From DASWHF01 sp036393295 (GTDB lineage: Bacteria; Pseudomonadota; Gammaproteobacteria; Acidiferrobacterales; UBA6901), in assembly GCA_036393295.1 (NCBI GenBank), contig DASWHF010000084.1, positions 1-56,729 of the forward strand: DNA of 56,729 nucleotides, in the 5' to 3' direction. Below are positions 50,092-56,729 of this stretch, piece after piece. A program made the translations under genes and the position numbers. The notes beneath the pieces were generated by a model. It was not told the origin of the DNA. It worked only from the letters and a program-made list of their open reading frames with translations, and did no database searches. Every line of letters starts with the position of its first letter. Position 1 is the stretch's first letter.

Positions 50092-51526
50092 CGCGCGCAC
50101 CGCCGGGCGCGCTCGGCGGCTGCACGATCACGTCGCGCTTGGTCACCGAGCGCTGCCACTCCTGCGCCGACTGCTCGGCCAGCTCGGCCGAGAGGCTGCG
50201 CTTGCTTCCCACCCAGCGATCCATCAGCACGCAGGCGGTCAGGTCGCCGGCGACGTTGACGGCGGTGCGGCTCATGTCGAGGATGCGGTCGACACCCATG
50301 ATCAGCGCGATCGCCGCCGCCGGAATACCGACGGTCGCCAGCACCGCCGCCAGGATCACCATGCCCACGCCCGGCGTGCCGGGCGAACCGATCGAGGCGC
50401 CGACCGCGATGATCACGATCAGCAGTAACCCGCTGAAACCGATGTCGACGCCGAACACCTGGGCCAGGAACAACGTCGCCACGCCCTGATACAGGGCCGT
50501 GCCGTTCATGTTGATGGTCGCGCCGAGCGGTATCACCAGCTGCGAGATCGACGGGCGCACCGCCAGGCGTTCCTCGGCGGTGCGGATCGACAGCGGCATG
50601 ACGACCGCCGAGCTCGAGGTCGAGAACGCCAGCAGCAGCACGTCGCGCGTCGCGCGCAGGAACTCCAGGGGCCGGCGGCCGGAGGCCAGCAGGACCAGCA
50701 GCAGATAGAGCGCCATCACGATCATCAGGCCGAGCAGCACCGTGCCGACGTAGACCGCCATGCCGCCGAGCGTCGCCACGCCGGTCTTGGTGGTGAGCTG
50801 CGCGATCAGGCCGAACACCGCCAGCGGCGCCAACCACATCGTCCAGCGCACGATGGTCATACAGACCTCCTGGAGCGATCCGAGCAGGTCGAGCAACGGC
50901 CGGCTCTGGTCCGGCGCCATGGTCACCAGCGCGATACCGGCGATCAGGGCGAACAGCACGATCTGCAGCATCTGGCCGTGCAGCAGGGAGTCCAGCGGAT
51001 TGGTCGGCAGCAGCGTGACGATCAGCTGCGGCAGCGCGTCGAGGCTGGGCGGTTCGGCCCGGGCGGCGGCGACCTCCGGCAGAACGCCACCGAAGAGCGC
51101 GCGCGCCGCCGCGCCGTCGATATAGCGTCCCGGCTCGATCCAGGCGGCGAGCGTCATGCCGACGACGATGGCGATCGCGGTGGTGGCCAGAAAGTACAAG
51201 CCGAGGCGCACACCGGTGCGGCGCAGCTGATCCATGTCCTCGCTCGCCGCCAGCCCGCGGATCACCGAGGCGACCACCAGCGGCACGACCACCATCTGAA
51301 TCAGTGCCAGGAACAGCTTGCCGGGCAGCGCCAGCCAGTTGCCGATCAGCGCCGAGGTGCGGGCCGCCACCCAACCGACCGACGGACCCAGCAGGATGCC
51401 GACCACCACGCCCAGGGACAGCGCGATCAGGACCTGCAGCCACAGCCGGCCCTTGACCAGCACCGCGAGCGAGTCGCTGAGCTGCTTGAGCGAGCGCGGA
51501 TGTATCAGTTCCAGTGGATGGACCAT
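50066..51526 (-). CDS. Dicarboxylate/amino-acid:cation symporter (DAACS family)
   Basis: Inner-membrane carrier related to GltP, DctA and human EAAT proteins, 486 residues with eight helices and two re-entrant hairpins. Visible are LFLALIQMVVVPLVVASVIRG (helix 3), the serine-rich hairpin FSTSSSAVVMPLSIR (in HP1), NMNGTALYQGVATL (helix 7 cation site), and GVDRILDMSRTAVNVAGD (helix 8). Substrate may be glutamate, aspartate or C4-dicarboxylates; the sequence does not decide. The N-terminal 50 residues and the C-terminal basic tail are longer than usual. The 3' end overlaps the small gene at 49786. Confidence 0.93.
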   Translation of the reverse strand: MVHPLELIHPRSLKQLSDSLAVLVKGRLWLQVLIALSLGVVVGILLGPSVGWVAARTSALIGNWLALPGKLFLALIQMVVVPLVVASVIRGLAASEDMDQLRRTGVRLGLYFLATTAIAIVVGMTLAAWIEPGRYIDGAAARALFGGVLPEVAAARAEPPSLDALPQLIVTLLPTNPLDSLLHGQMLQIVLFALIAGIALVTMAPDQSRPLLDLLGSLQEVCMTIVRWTMWLAPLAVFGLIAQLTTKTGVATLGGMAVYVGTVLLGLMIVMALYLLLVLLASGRRPLEFLRATRDVLLLAFSTSSSAVVMPLSIRTAEERLAVRPSISQLVIPLGATINMNGTALYQGVATLFLAQVFGVDIGFSGLLLIVIIAVGASIGSPGTPGVGMVILAAVLATVGIPAAAIALIMGVDRILDMSRTAVNVAGDLTACVLMDRWVGSKRSLSAELAEQSAQEWQRSVTKRDVIVQPPSAPGGARANATARRR

Positions 51527-51971
51527 AAGATTTTTTGCCGACGCTGCGCGGGAACGGCTTGTTCAGCGCTTCCTTGGGGTTCCGTCGCCGTCACGCCGGG
51601 TACCCGATTCCCCGGCGCCGCACCCCCGGGCATAGTAACGGCGGTGGCTCAAAGCACAAGCGCGCGCCGGCGCGCGGCGATTCAGATGCCGTTCATCGGC
51701 ACCCACCTGCCGACAATCGATGACGAGCGATCCCCCGCCGAATCGGAAAATTAAATATAACTATTTGTTTATAATATTAATTATTTATTGTGGCACCGAT
51801 ATTGCTGCATCCCCAGGGTCGATCGTATCGAAAGGTCGGCGCCCGCCACGAACGGCGGACCCGAGGTACCAACGATCATACGGAGACGGATGGGGTGCTC
51901 AAAAAAACGACAACGGCGCACCGTTTCGGCCATGCCGGCCTGAAGATCCCCCGGCGGCGGGCGGCGCGGCC
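51527..51971. promoter_or_regulatory. AT-rich regulatory gap before the FimX-like gene
   Basis: A 445-base gap. The first 200 bases are GC-rich with no coding signal. At 51748-51795 lies a sharply AT-rich island with TATAAT at 51770-51775, which could be a -10 or a nucleoid-protein binding site; a good -35 is not apparent. The remainder lies in the same reading frame as the FimX-like gene but has no domain and may be leader. Confidence 0.4.
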
Positions 51972-54152
51972 ATGAACAAGACCGTGCTGCCGGTCCTGAT
52001 CCTCGACGACTCGCCGGACGACGCCGAGCAGACCGTCCATGTCCTGCGCCAGGGCGGCTGGCTGGTCAAGTCGCAGCGCGTCGACACCCCGACCGCGCTC
52101 GCCGCGGCGCTCGACGCCGGCGACTGGCCGGTGATGCTTGCCGAGACCAACCTGCCGACCCTGAGCATTGAACTCGCCATCCAGACGATGCGCAACCGCG
52201 ATCCCGCCGCGATCTGCATCGTTGTCGCCGGCCGCATGGGAGACGACGAGATCGGGCGCATGATGGCGCTCGGGGCCCAGGACGTGGTCACCAAGGGACG
52301 CTACGGCCGGCTCGTACCGCTGCTCAGACGCGAGCTCGCGCTGCGCGACGAGCGGCGCGCCTTCCGCGCGGCCGCCGAGCGACTCGGGCAGCTCGAGGAG
52401 CGCTACCGCAGCGTGGTGGCCGGCTCGCTCGAGGCGGTCGCCTATTGTCATGACGGCATCTACGTCGACGCCAACCCGGCCTATCTCGCCTTGCTCGGCT
52501 GCACCGGCCTCGACGAGCTCAAGGACATCCCGGTGCTGAACCTGATCGACAAGCCCGACCAGGCGCGCTTCAAGGCGGCGCTGCGAAACGGCGACGGCGG
52601 CCAGCCCCAGGAGTTCGTCGCCGTGACGCGCGACGGCCGGAAGCTGGCCGTCGAAATCGCGCTGTCGCCGCTCACGCTCGGCGGCGAGGATTGTCTGCAG
52701 CTCATGGTCCGGGACGTCTCGCGCCGCAAGACGCTCGAGACCAAGCTCCAGTATCTCCATCAGAAGGACGCGCTCACCGGCCTCAGCAACCGCCGCAGTT
52801 TCGTGCAGGAGATCGGCAAGGCGCTGGAGCGCGTCCGCGCCAGCGACGGCCAGGGCCAGCTGCTCGGCATGGAGCTGCACGCGCTGCGCGACCTCAACGT
52901 CAAGCTCGGCCATACGGTGTGCGATCGCTTTCTGCTGACGCTGACCCGGACGCTGCGCGAGTTCGTCGACGCCCGCCACCCGCTGGCGCGCGTCGGCGGC
53001 GGCCAGTTCGCCGCATTGCTCGACGACGTGAACGCCGCCGACGCCGAGTACCTCAAGCAAAGAATCGAGGGCGCGGTGCGCGCACTCAAGCTTTCCGCGG
53101 GCGGCAAGAACCATCCCTTCCGTTTCGCCCTGAAGCTGGTGTCGCTGGACGCCGCGAACGACGGCGAGCGCCTGCTGGCCCAGGCGTTCGCCGCGATGCC
53201 GGCGAGCGCCGCCGCGCCGCCCGTGCGCCCGGCTCCGCCGGCCGTCGAGACGGTCGCGGCGCTCAGCATCGACGCCGCGCCGGCCGCCATCGAGCCGCTC
53301 ACACCCATCGCACCGACACCGCCACCGACACGGATGCCGGCACCGGCACTGGCACCGGCGAGGGCCGGGGCCCACGGCAACCCCGACTGGTCGGAGGCGG
53401 TCGCCGCCGCCCTGCGCGAGGACAAGCTGGCGCTGCGCTACCAGCCGGTCATCAGCGTGCTGGGCGAACCGCGCGAACTCTACGAACTGAGCCTGCGGCT
53501 TGACACCGGGCACGGCACGACGCTCGACACCGAACAGATCCTGGCCGCCGCGCTGCGCGCCGGGCTGGCCACCAAGCTCGATCGCTGCCTGGCGCAGCGC
53601 AGCATCGATCAACTCGCCCGGCATGCCGCCGACAAGCCGGGATTGAACCTGCTCCTGACCCTGACGCCGGCGGCGATCACCGACGCGACGCTGCTGACCG
53701 CCATGCAGGCGCACCTGCGTGCGACCGGGACCGACGCGAACGCGCTGTTCTTCCAGATCGACGCGGCGCTCGCCGAGCGCGAGCCGGCCGCGGTCCAGGG
53801 CTTCGTGCACCAGGCCCGGAAACTCGGCGCCGGCATCGTCATCGACAACTTCACCGGCAAGACGCCGGCCGAGGCGCTCGCGGACCTGGAGATCGATTTC
53901 GTCGCGATCGACTGCGGCAACGCCGAGGCGATGCACTCCGCGCTGTTCAATGCCAAGAAGCAGCAGCGCACCATCATCGGCAAGCGGCTCAACGACGGCG
54001 CGTTGTTCGCCGCGCTGTTCACCGGCGGCGCGCACTACGCCCACGGCGACTTCCTGGCGCCGCCCACCGCCGCGCCCGACTACCAGTTCGCCGACGAGCA
54101 CACCCTGTCGTCCGAGCCGACCGCCGGCTTTGGCAGTTTCGTCGCGCGCTGA
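51972..54152 (+). CDS. FimX-like protein: degenerate receiver, PAS, degenerate GGDEF and EAL
   Basis: A 726-residue signalling protein starting at the ATG at 51972; an upstream in-frame ATG at 51720 would add a low-complexity leader. Order: REC (1-125) with LDDSPDD but Glu58 (AETNLP) at the phospho-Asp place; PAS (about 140-255); GGDEF-like domain (265-405) with GGGQF at 342-346 instead of GGDEF; Ala/Pro linker; EAL-like domain (about 470-710) with ELS at 505-507 instead of EAL. Enzymatic activity is therefore not expected. FimX of Pseudomonas has the same order and degenerate motifs and binds c-di-GMP to drive type IV pilus assembly. No pilus genes are in the window. Confidence 0.85.
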   Translation: MNKTVLPVLILDDSPDDAEQTVHVLRQGGWLVKSQRVDTPTALAAALDAGDWPVMLAETNLPTLSIELAIQTMRNRDPAAICIVVAGRMGDDEIGRMMALGAQDVVTKGRYGRLVPLLRRELALRDERRAFRAAAERLGQLEERYRSVVAGSLEAVAYCHDGIYVDANPAYLALLGCTGLDELKDIPVLNLIDKPDQARFKAALRNGDGGQPQEFVAVTRDGRKLAVEIALSPLTLGGEDCLQLMVRDVSRRKTLETKLQYLHQKDALTGLSNRRSFVQEIGKALERVRASDGQGQLLGMELHALRDLNVKLGHTVCDRFLLTLTRTLREFVDARHPLARVGGGQFAALLDDVNAADAEYLKQRIEGAVRALKLSAGGKNHPFRFALKLVSLDAANDGERLLAQAFAAMPASAAAPPVRPAPPAVETVAALSIDAAPAAIEPLTPIAPTPPPTRMPAPALAPARAGAHGNPDWSEAVAAALREDKLALRYQPVISVLGEPRELYELSLRLDTGHGTTLDTEQILAAALRAGLATKLDRCLAQRSIDQLARHAADKPGLNLLLTLTPAAITDATLLTAMQAHLRATGTDANALFFQIDAALAEREPAAVQGFVHQARKLGAGIVIDNFTGKTPAEALADLEIDFVAIDCGNAEAMHSALFNAKKQQRTIIGKRLNDGALFAALFTGGAHYAHGDFLAPPTAAPDYQFADEHTLSSEPTAGFGSFVAR

Positions 54153-54217
54153 AGGTCGGATTACGCTACTTGCGGGCAGTTGATGGCCAACCAGGCTTTG
54201 GGTCAAGCCAGGCGCCT

Positions 54218-55444
54218 CTATGCGCGCGGAGCGGGGATGGATGTGTTCGCTTCAGTCTCGCTGAAAACGCAGACCCGGTCTTGCGCCCGCTTGGCGCGGT
54301 ACATGGCGGCGTCGGCGCAGCGCAGCAGGGTGTCGGGATCGCGGCCGTGGGCCGGCGCGACCGCGATGCCCATGCTCGCCGACAGCGACACGGGCCGACC
54401 GCCGACGACGGTTTCCCGCGCCACGGCCGCGCTCAGGCGCCGGACCAGCCGGCTCGCCACGGTCGCGTCGGCCCCCGGCAGCAGCACCGCGAACTCATCG
54501 CCGCCCAGCCGCCCGACGGTGTCGCTGGCGCGCAGCGCCCGCTGCAACCGCCCGGCCATTTCCCGCAACAGCTGATCGCCGGCCGCATGACCGAGGGTGT
54601 CGTTCACTTCCTTGAATCCGTTCAGGTCGAGCATGACCAGGGCGAGCGGCTGGCCGCTGCGCGCGCTCTCGCGCAGTACTTGGTGGAGCCGATCGTGCAG
54701 CAGCGTCCGGTTCGGCAGGCCGGTCAGCGCGTCGTGCAGCGCCAGTTGCTTGAGGGCCCGATTGGCGATCTCCAGCGCTTCGGTGCGCTCGGCGACGCGG
54801 CGTTCGAGCTCGGCGTTCAGGGTCTTAAGCTCGCATTGGTAGTCCTCGGCCTGGCGTCGCGCGCGGTCGAGCTCCTGGAAGGCCTCGGCGTTTTCAATGG
54901 CGATGCTGACCAGGCTCGCGAACACGGTAAGCAGATTCAGATCACGCTCGTCGAAATCGCCGCCGCCGGCCTTGTTGATGCCGGCCAGGCCGCCGAGAAA
55001 ATGCTTCTTGCCGATGAGCGGCACCAGGATCAACGAGCCGGCCTCGTGCTCCCAGCGGTTGCGCTCCTCCTCCGTCAGTTCGCTCAGCACGCCGCGCCAC
55101 CACGCGCGGCGATGCCGCCAGACCCAGCCGCACACGCCGAAATCCAGCGGCAGGCTCTGACCGAGAATCTCGGCCGCGTCCTTGCCGCAGGCCGCGCGAT
55201 AACGGTACTCGGTGCAGGTGCGGTCGAGGACCGGCACCAGCAGCGTCTCGGCGCCGATCAGGCGCTGGGCGCGCTCGGCGACCAGCTGCAGCAGCTTTTC
55301 CAGGTCGAGCTCACTGCACAGCGCATCGCCGGTCTCCCTGAGCAGGGCGATTTCGGCCTCGCGCTCGCGCAGCAGCGCCGCCAGCGCGCCGCCGGCCGGG
55401 TCCGCTTCGGTGTTCTGAACTGCGCCCGCTGTCTGTGCCGCCAT
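54218..55444 (-). CDS. GAF-domain diguanylate cyclase
   Basis: Makes c-di-GMP. A 408-residue protein from the ATG at 55444; an in-frame ATG at 55633 or TTG at 55651 would add a Pro/Arg-rich leader, so the start is uncertain. Residues 35-195 form a GAF domain (VPLIGKKHFLGGLAGINKAG) that could sense a small ligand, then a coiled coil at 197-232 (DRARRQAEDYQCELKTLNAE), then GGDEF with LALHDALTGLPNRTLLHDRL, motif GGDEF at 314-318 and inhibitory I-site R305-A-S-D308 five residues earlier. Both catalytic and I-site residues are intact. It is convergent with the FimX-like gene and could feed the FimX-like and PilZ proteins. Confidence 0.92.
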   Translation of the reverse strand: MAAQTAGAVQNTEADPAGGALAALLREREAEIALLRETGDALCSELDLEKLLQLVAERAQRLIGAETLLVPVLDRTCTEYRYRAACGKDAAEILGQSLPLDFGVCGWVWRHRRAWWRGVLSELTEEERNRWEHEAGSLILVPLIGKKHFLGGLAGINKAGGGDFDERDLNLLTVFASLVSIAIENAEAFQELDRARRQAEDYQCELKTLNAELERRVAERTEALEIANRALKQLALHDALTGLPNRTLLHDRLHQVLRESARSGQPLALVMLDLNGFKEVNDTLGHAAGDQLLREMAGRLQRALRASDTVGRLGGDEFAVLLPGADATVASRLVRRLSAAVARETVVGGRPVSLSASMGIAVAPAHGRDPDTLLRCADAAMYRAKRAQDRVCVFSETEANTSIPAPRA

Positions 55445-55676
55445 GAAAGCCCGTTCCACCGCCGTTTTGCTCGTTGTTGTCGTCCGGCCGCGGGGAATTC
55501 CCCGCGGCCGCGACCGCCACCCGGGATCCATCCGTCTGTCGATAAACAGCAAGAATTGCGCCACCCGGCTGTCGCGGCGGTTTCTGGCGTTTCCGGCCGG
55601 TGCCAATACGCAGTCTGGCAGATCTTCACCCATATTGGCCAAATCGGACAATTTTTGCGATTCTTGGCATTTTTTC

Positions 55677-55706
55677 TTGACTTTTCAGTGATTCCTCCCC
55701 TAACCT
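55677..55706 (+). promoter_or_regulatory. Promoter-like boxes for the MerR-family gene
   Basis: TTGACT (55677-55682) and TAACCT (55701-55706) are separated by 18 bases. The start of transcription would be close to the ATG at 55714, where no Shine-Dalgarno is visible, so a leaderless message is possible. Confidence 0.4.
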
Positions 55707-55713
55707 TGCCGCC

Positions 55714-56253
55714 ATGCACCACCCGGGAAGCGGCGTGCAGAAGATCGACGCAGGCTTTTCACTCAAGGCGGTCATGGCCATCACGGCCTTAAGCCGGCGC
55801 CAACTGGTCTATTGGCGCCAGACGGGCTTGGTTGTCCCCTCGCGCCAGACCTCCGGCGGCCACTGGCGCTACGATTTCACCGATCTCATCGCCCTGCGCG
55901 CCGCGAAGCGGCTGCTGGACAGCGGCGTTTCGCTCAATCGCCTGCGCCGTAACATCGACGCGCTGCGCAAATTCCTGCCGAATGCCCGCCACCCCCTGAC
56001 CGAGCTGTCGATCGTCGCAACCGGCGAGGTCCTGCTGGTGTTCCGCGCCGGCAGCGCCTTCGAGGCGGTCAGCGGCCAGGAATGGATACTGCCGGTGGCC
56101 GAGCTCGAACGTGACATCGAGCGGCTGACAGGCGGGGCAGATTCGCCGGTCCAAGGCGAGCTGTTCGCGACATCTGGGGAGGCGGCCGGAACGGCCGGAG
56201 GTCCGCCCGGCGGGCAACGCCGGGGGCGCCGACAGGCGCAGGGGCAACCATGA
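55714..56253 (+). CDS. MerR-family transcriptional regulator paired with ParA
   Basis: A 179-residue DNA-binding protein. The winged helix-turn-helix covers about residues 15-85: SLKAVMAITALSRRQLVYWR, QTGLVVPSRQTSGGHWRYDF and DLIALRAAKRLLDSGVSLNR, the standard MerR layout. The C-terminal part (LLVFRAGSAFEAVSGQEWIL and onward) is an unusual small domain with a Gly/Arg-rich end, not the short metal-binding helix of MerR or SoxR, so the signal is unknown. MerR-like genes next to ParA-type ATPases are seen in proteobacteria and can regulate or serve as a partner. The ATG at 55714 lacks a Shine-Dalgarno. Confidence 0.88.
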   Translation: MHHPGSGVQKIDAGFSLKAVMAITALSRRQLVYWRQTGLVVPSRQTSGGHWRYDFTDLIALRAAKRLLDSGVSLNRLRRNIDALRKFLPNARHPLTELSIVATGEVLLVFRAGSAFEAVSGQEWILPVAELERDIERLTGGADSPVQGELFATSGEAAGTAGGPPGGQRRGRRQAQGQP

Positions 56254-56336
56254 GCCGTCTCGCCGATCCGACCGCGACGCGGCTCGCAGACCATCCGGCG
56301 ACCCCATCGCCGGCACCTTAGAGGAGGCCGCGCGTC

Positions 56337-56729
56337 ATGACCGTCATCGCCGTTGCCAATCAGAAGGGTGGGTGTGGCAAGACCACCACCGCCATCAATC
56401 TCGCCGCCTGTCTCGGCCAGAAGGGCCAGCATGTGCTGTTGATCGACATGGACCCGCAGGGTCACGCTTCGCTGGGCCTCGGCATGCGCTGCGAGGACAT
56501 CCCCGGTCTGTACGAGGTGTTCGCCGGCGAAGCGACGCTCGACGAGGTGGTGCTGCCCGAGGTCGTGCCCGGTGTGGACGTCGTGCCCGCCACGATCTCG
56601 CTGGCCGCCGCCGAGCACCTGCTGGAGGACAGTGCCCAGCGCGAGCGCCAGCTGAGCCGGCACCTCGATCCGCTGCGCCATCGCTACCACTATATGGTCA
56701 TCGACTGCCCGCCGGCGCTCGGCTTCCTG
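56337..56729 (+). CDS. ParA/MinD-family ATPase, 5' part (runs off the window)
   Basis: Deviant Walker A ATPase of chromosome or protein-complex positioning. Only 131 codons are present, from the ATG at 56337 with GAGGAGG upstream (56321-56327). The deviant Walker A is KGGCGKTT at residues 10-17, followed by LLIDMDPQGHASLGLG (switch I and A') and MVIDCPPALGF (Walker B and after). Whether it is a chromosomal ParA (with ParB) or a cargo-specific ParA cannot be told without the rest; its place next to a MerR-type gene, and not parB or the gid genes, favours a cargo-specific one. Confidence 0.93.
   Translation, partial: MTVIAVANQKGGCGKTTTAINLAACLGQKGQHVLLIDMDPQGHASLGLGMRCEDIPGLYEVFAGEATLDEVVLPEVVPGVDVVPATISLAAAEHLLEDSAQRERQLSRHLDPLRHRYHYMVIDCPPALGFL

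Noticed and set aside
51876..54206. A long minus-strand frame opposite the FimX-like gene
   Set aside because: The plus-strand protein has domain motifs in order; the minus-strand frame does not.

Overview
The window is a chromosomal segment of a GC-rich Gammaproteobacterium. The evidence is gene order: aat-bpt-infA, clpA-clpS, a CspA-family gene and icd form a neighbourhood well known from pseudomonads and relatives, and rluE-nudJ-mnmA-purB beside icd is the order seen in enterobacteria. A FimX-like protein, PBP1C with a large alpha-2-macroglobulin, two porins and Tat/Lol-type signals fit a Gram-negative with an outer membrane. DsrE-family genes and the overall flavour suggest a sulfur-oxidiser-like lineage such as Acidiferrobacterales, but that is a guess. 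No rRNA, tRNA, CRISPR, phage or transposase gene was seen.

Layout. 1-3952: 5' part of glutamine-dependent NAD synthetase, a FemAB/GNAT-like protein, aat, bpt, a small protein and infA. 4016-8096: an accessory block between infA and clpA with a small unknown gene, an OprP-type porin, a secreted DsrE-like protein and, divergently, an ECF sigma factor overlapping a transmembrane anti-sigma-like protein whose periplasmic end is also DsrE-like. 8169-12819: clpA, clpS, a cold-shock gene with a long leader, and icd. 12952-21833: a cupin, a decayed rluE fragment, pbpC and a 1,972-residue alpha-2-macroglobulin. 21946-25920: rluE, nudJ, mnmA and a purB fused at its N-terminus to a helix-turn-helix domain. 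25991-34332: small membrane and envelope proteins (NlpC/P60 lipoprotein, mini-secretin-like protein, SlyX, MoaD-like, PilZ, acyltransferase, methyltransferase, patatin lipoprotein) and two Ala-rich Sel1-like paralogues. 34399-41117: PstS-like protein with porin, a zinc-ribbon coiled-coil protein, htpG, and a BNR-repeat protein with a MoaD/ThiS partner. 41242-45287: LysR regulator divergent from the glyoxylate-shunt genes aceB-aceA. 45380-49584: a four-gene operon for a Tat-exported molybdenum hydroxylase with XdhC and MocA maturation factors. 49786-56729: a small protein, a dicarboxylate/amino-acid symporter, a FimX-like degenerate GGDEF/EAL protein, an active-looking GAF-GGDEF diguanylate cyclase, a MerR-family regulator and a truncated ParA.

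Functional links. Aat, Bpt, ClpS and ClpA together make a complete N-degron pathway. Icd and AceBA set the TCA/glyoxylate branch point. The most novel-looking unit is the ECF sigma/anti-sigma pair with a DsrE-like sensor domain next to a free periplasmic DsrE-like protein (6050-8096): I infer a periplasmic sulfur or redox sensing circuit. The second is the HTH-PurB fusion. The third is a duplication scar: an rluE remnant and intact rluE flank the pbpC/alpha-2-macroglobulin block in the same orientation. Intergenic inverted repeats sit at several gene 3' ends and have supplied the last codons of purB and of the LysR gene.
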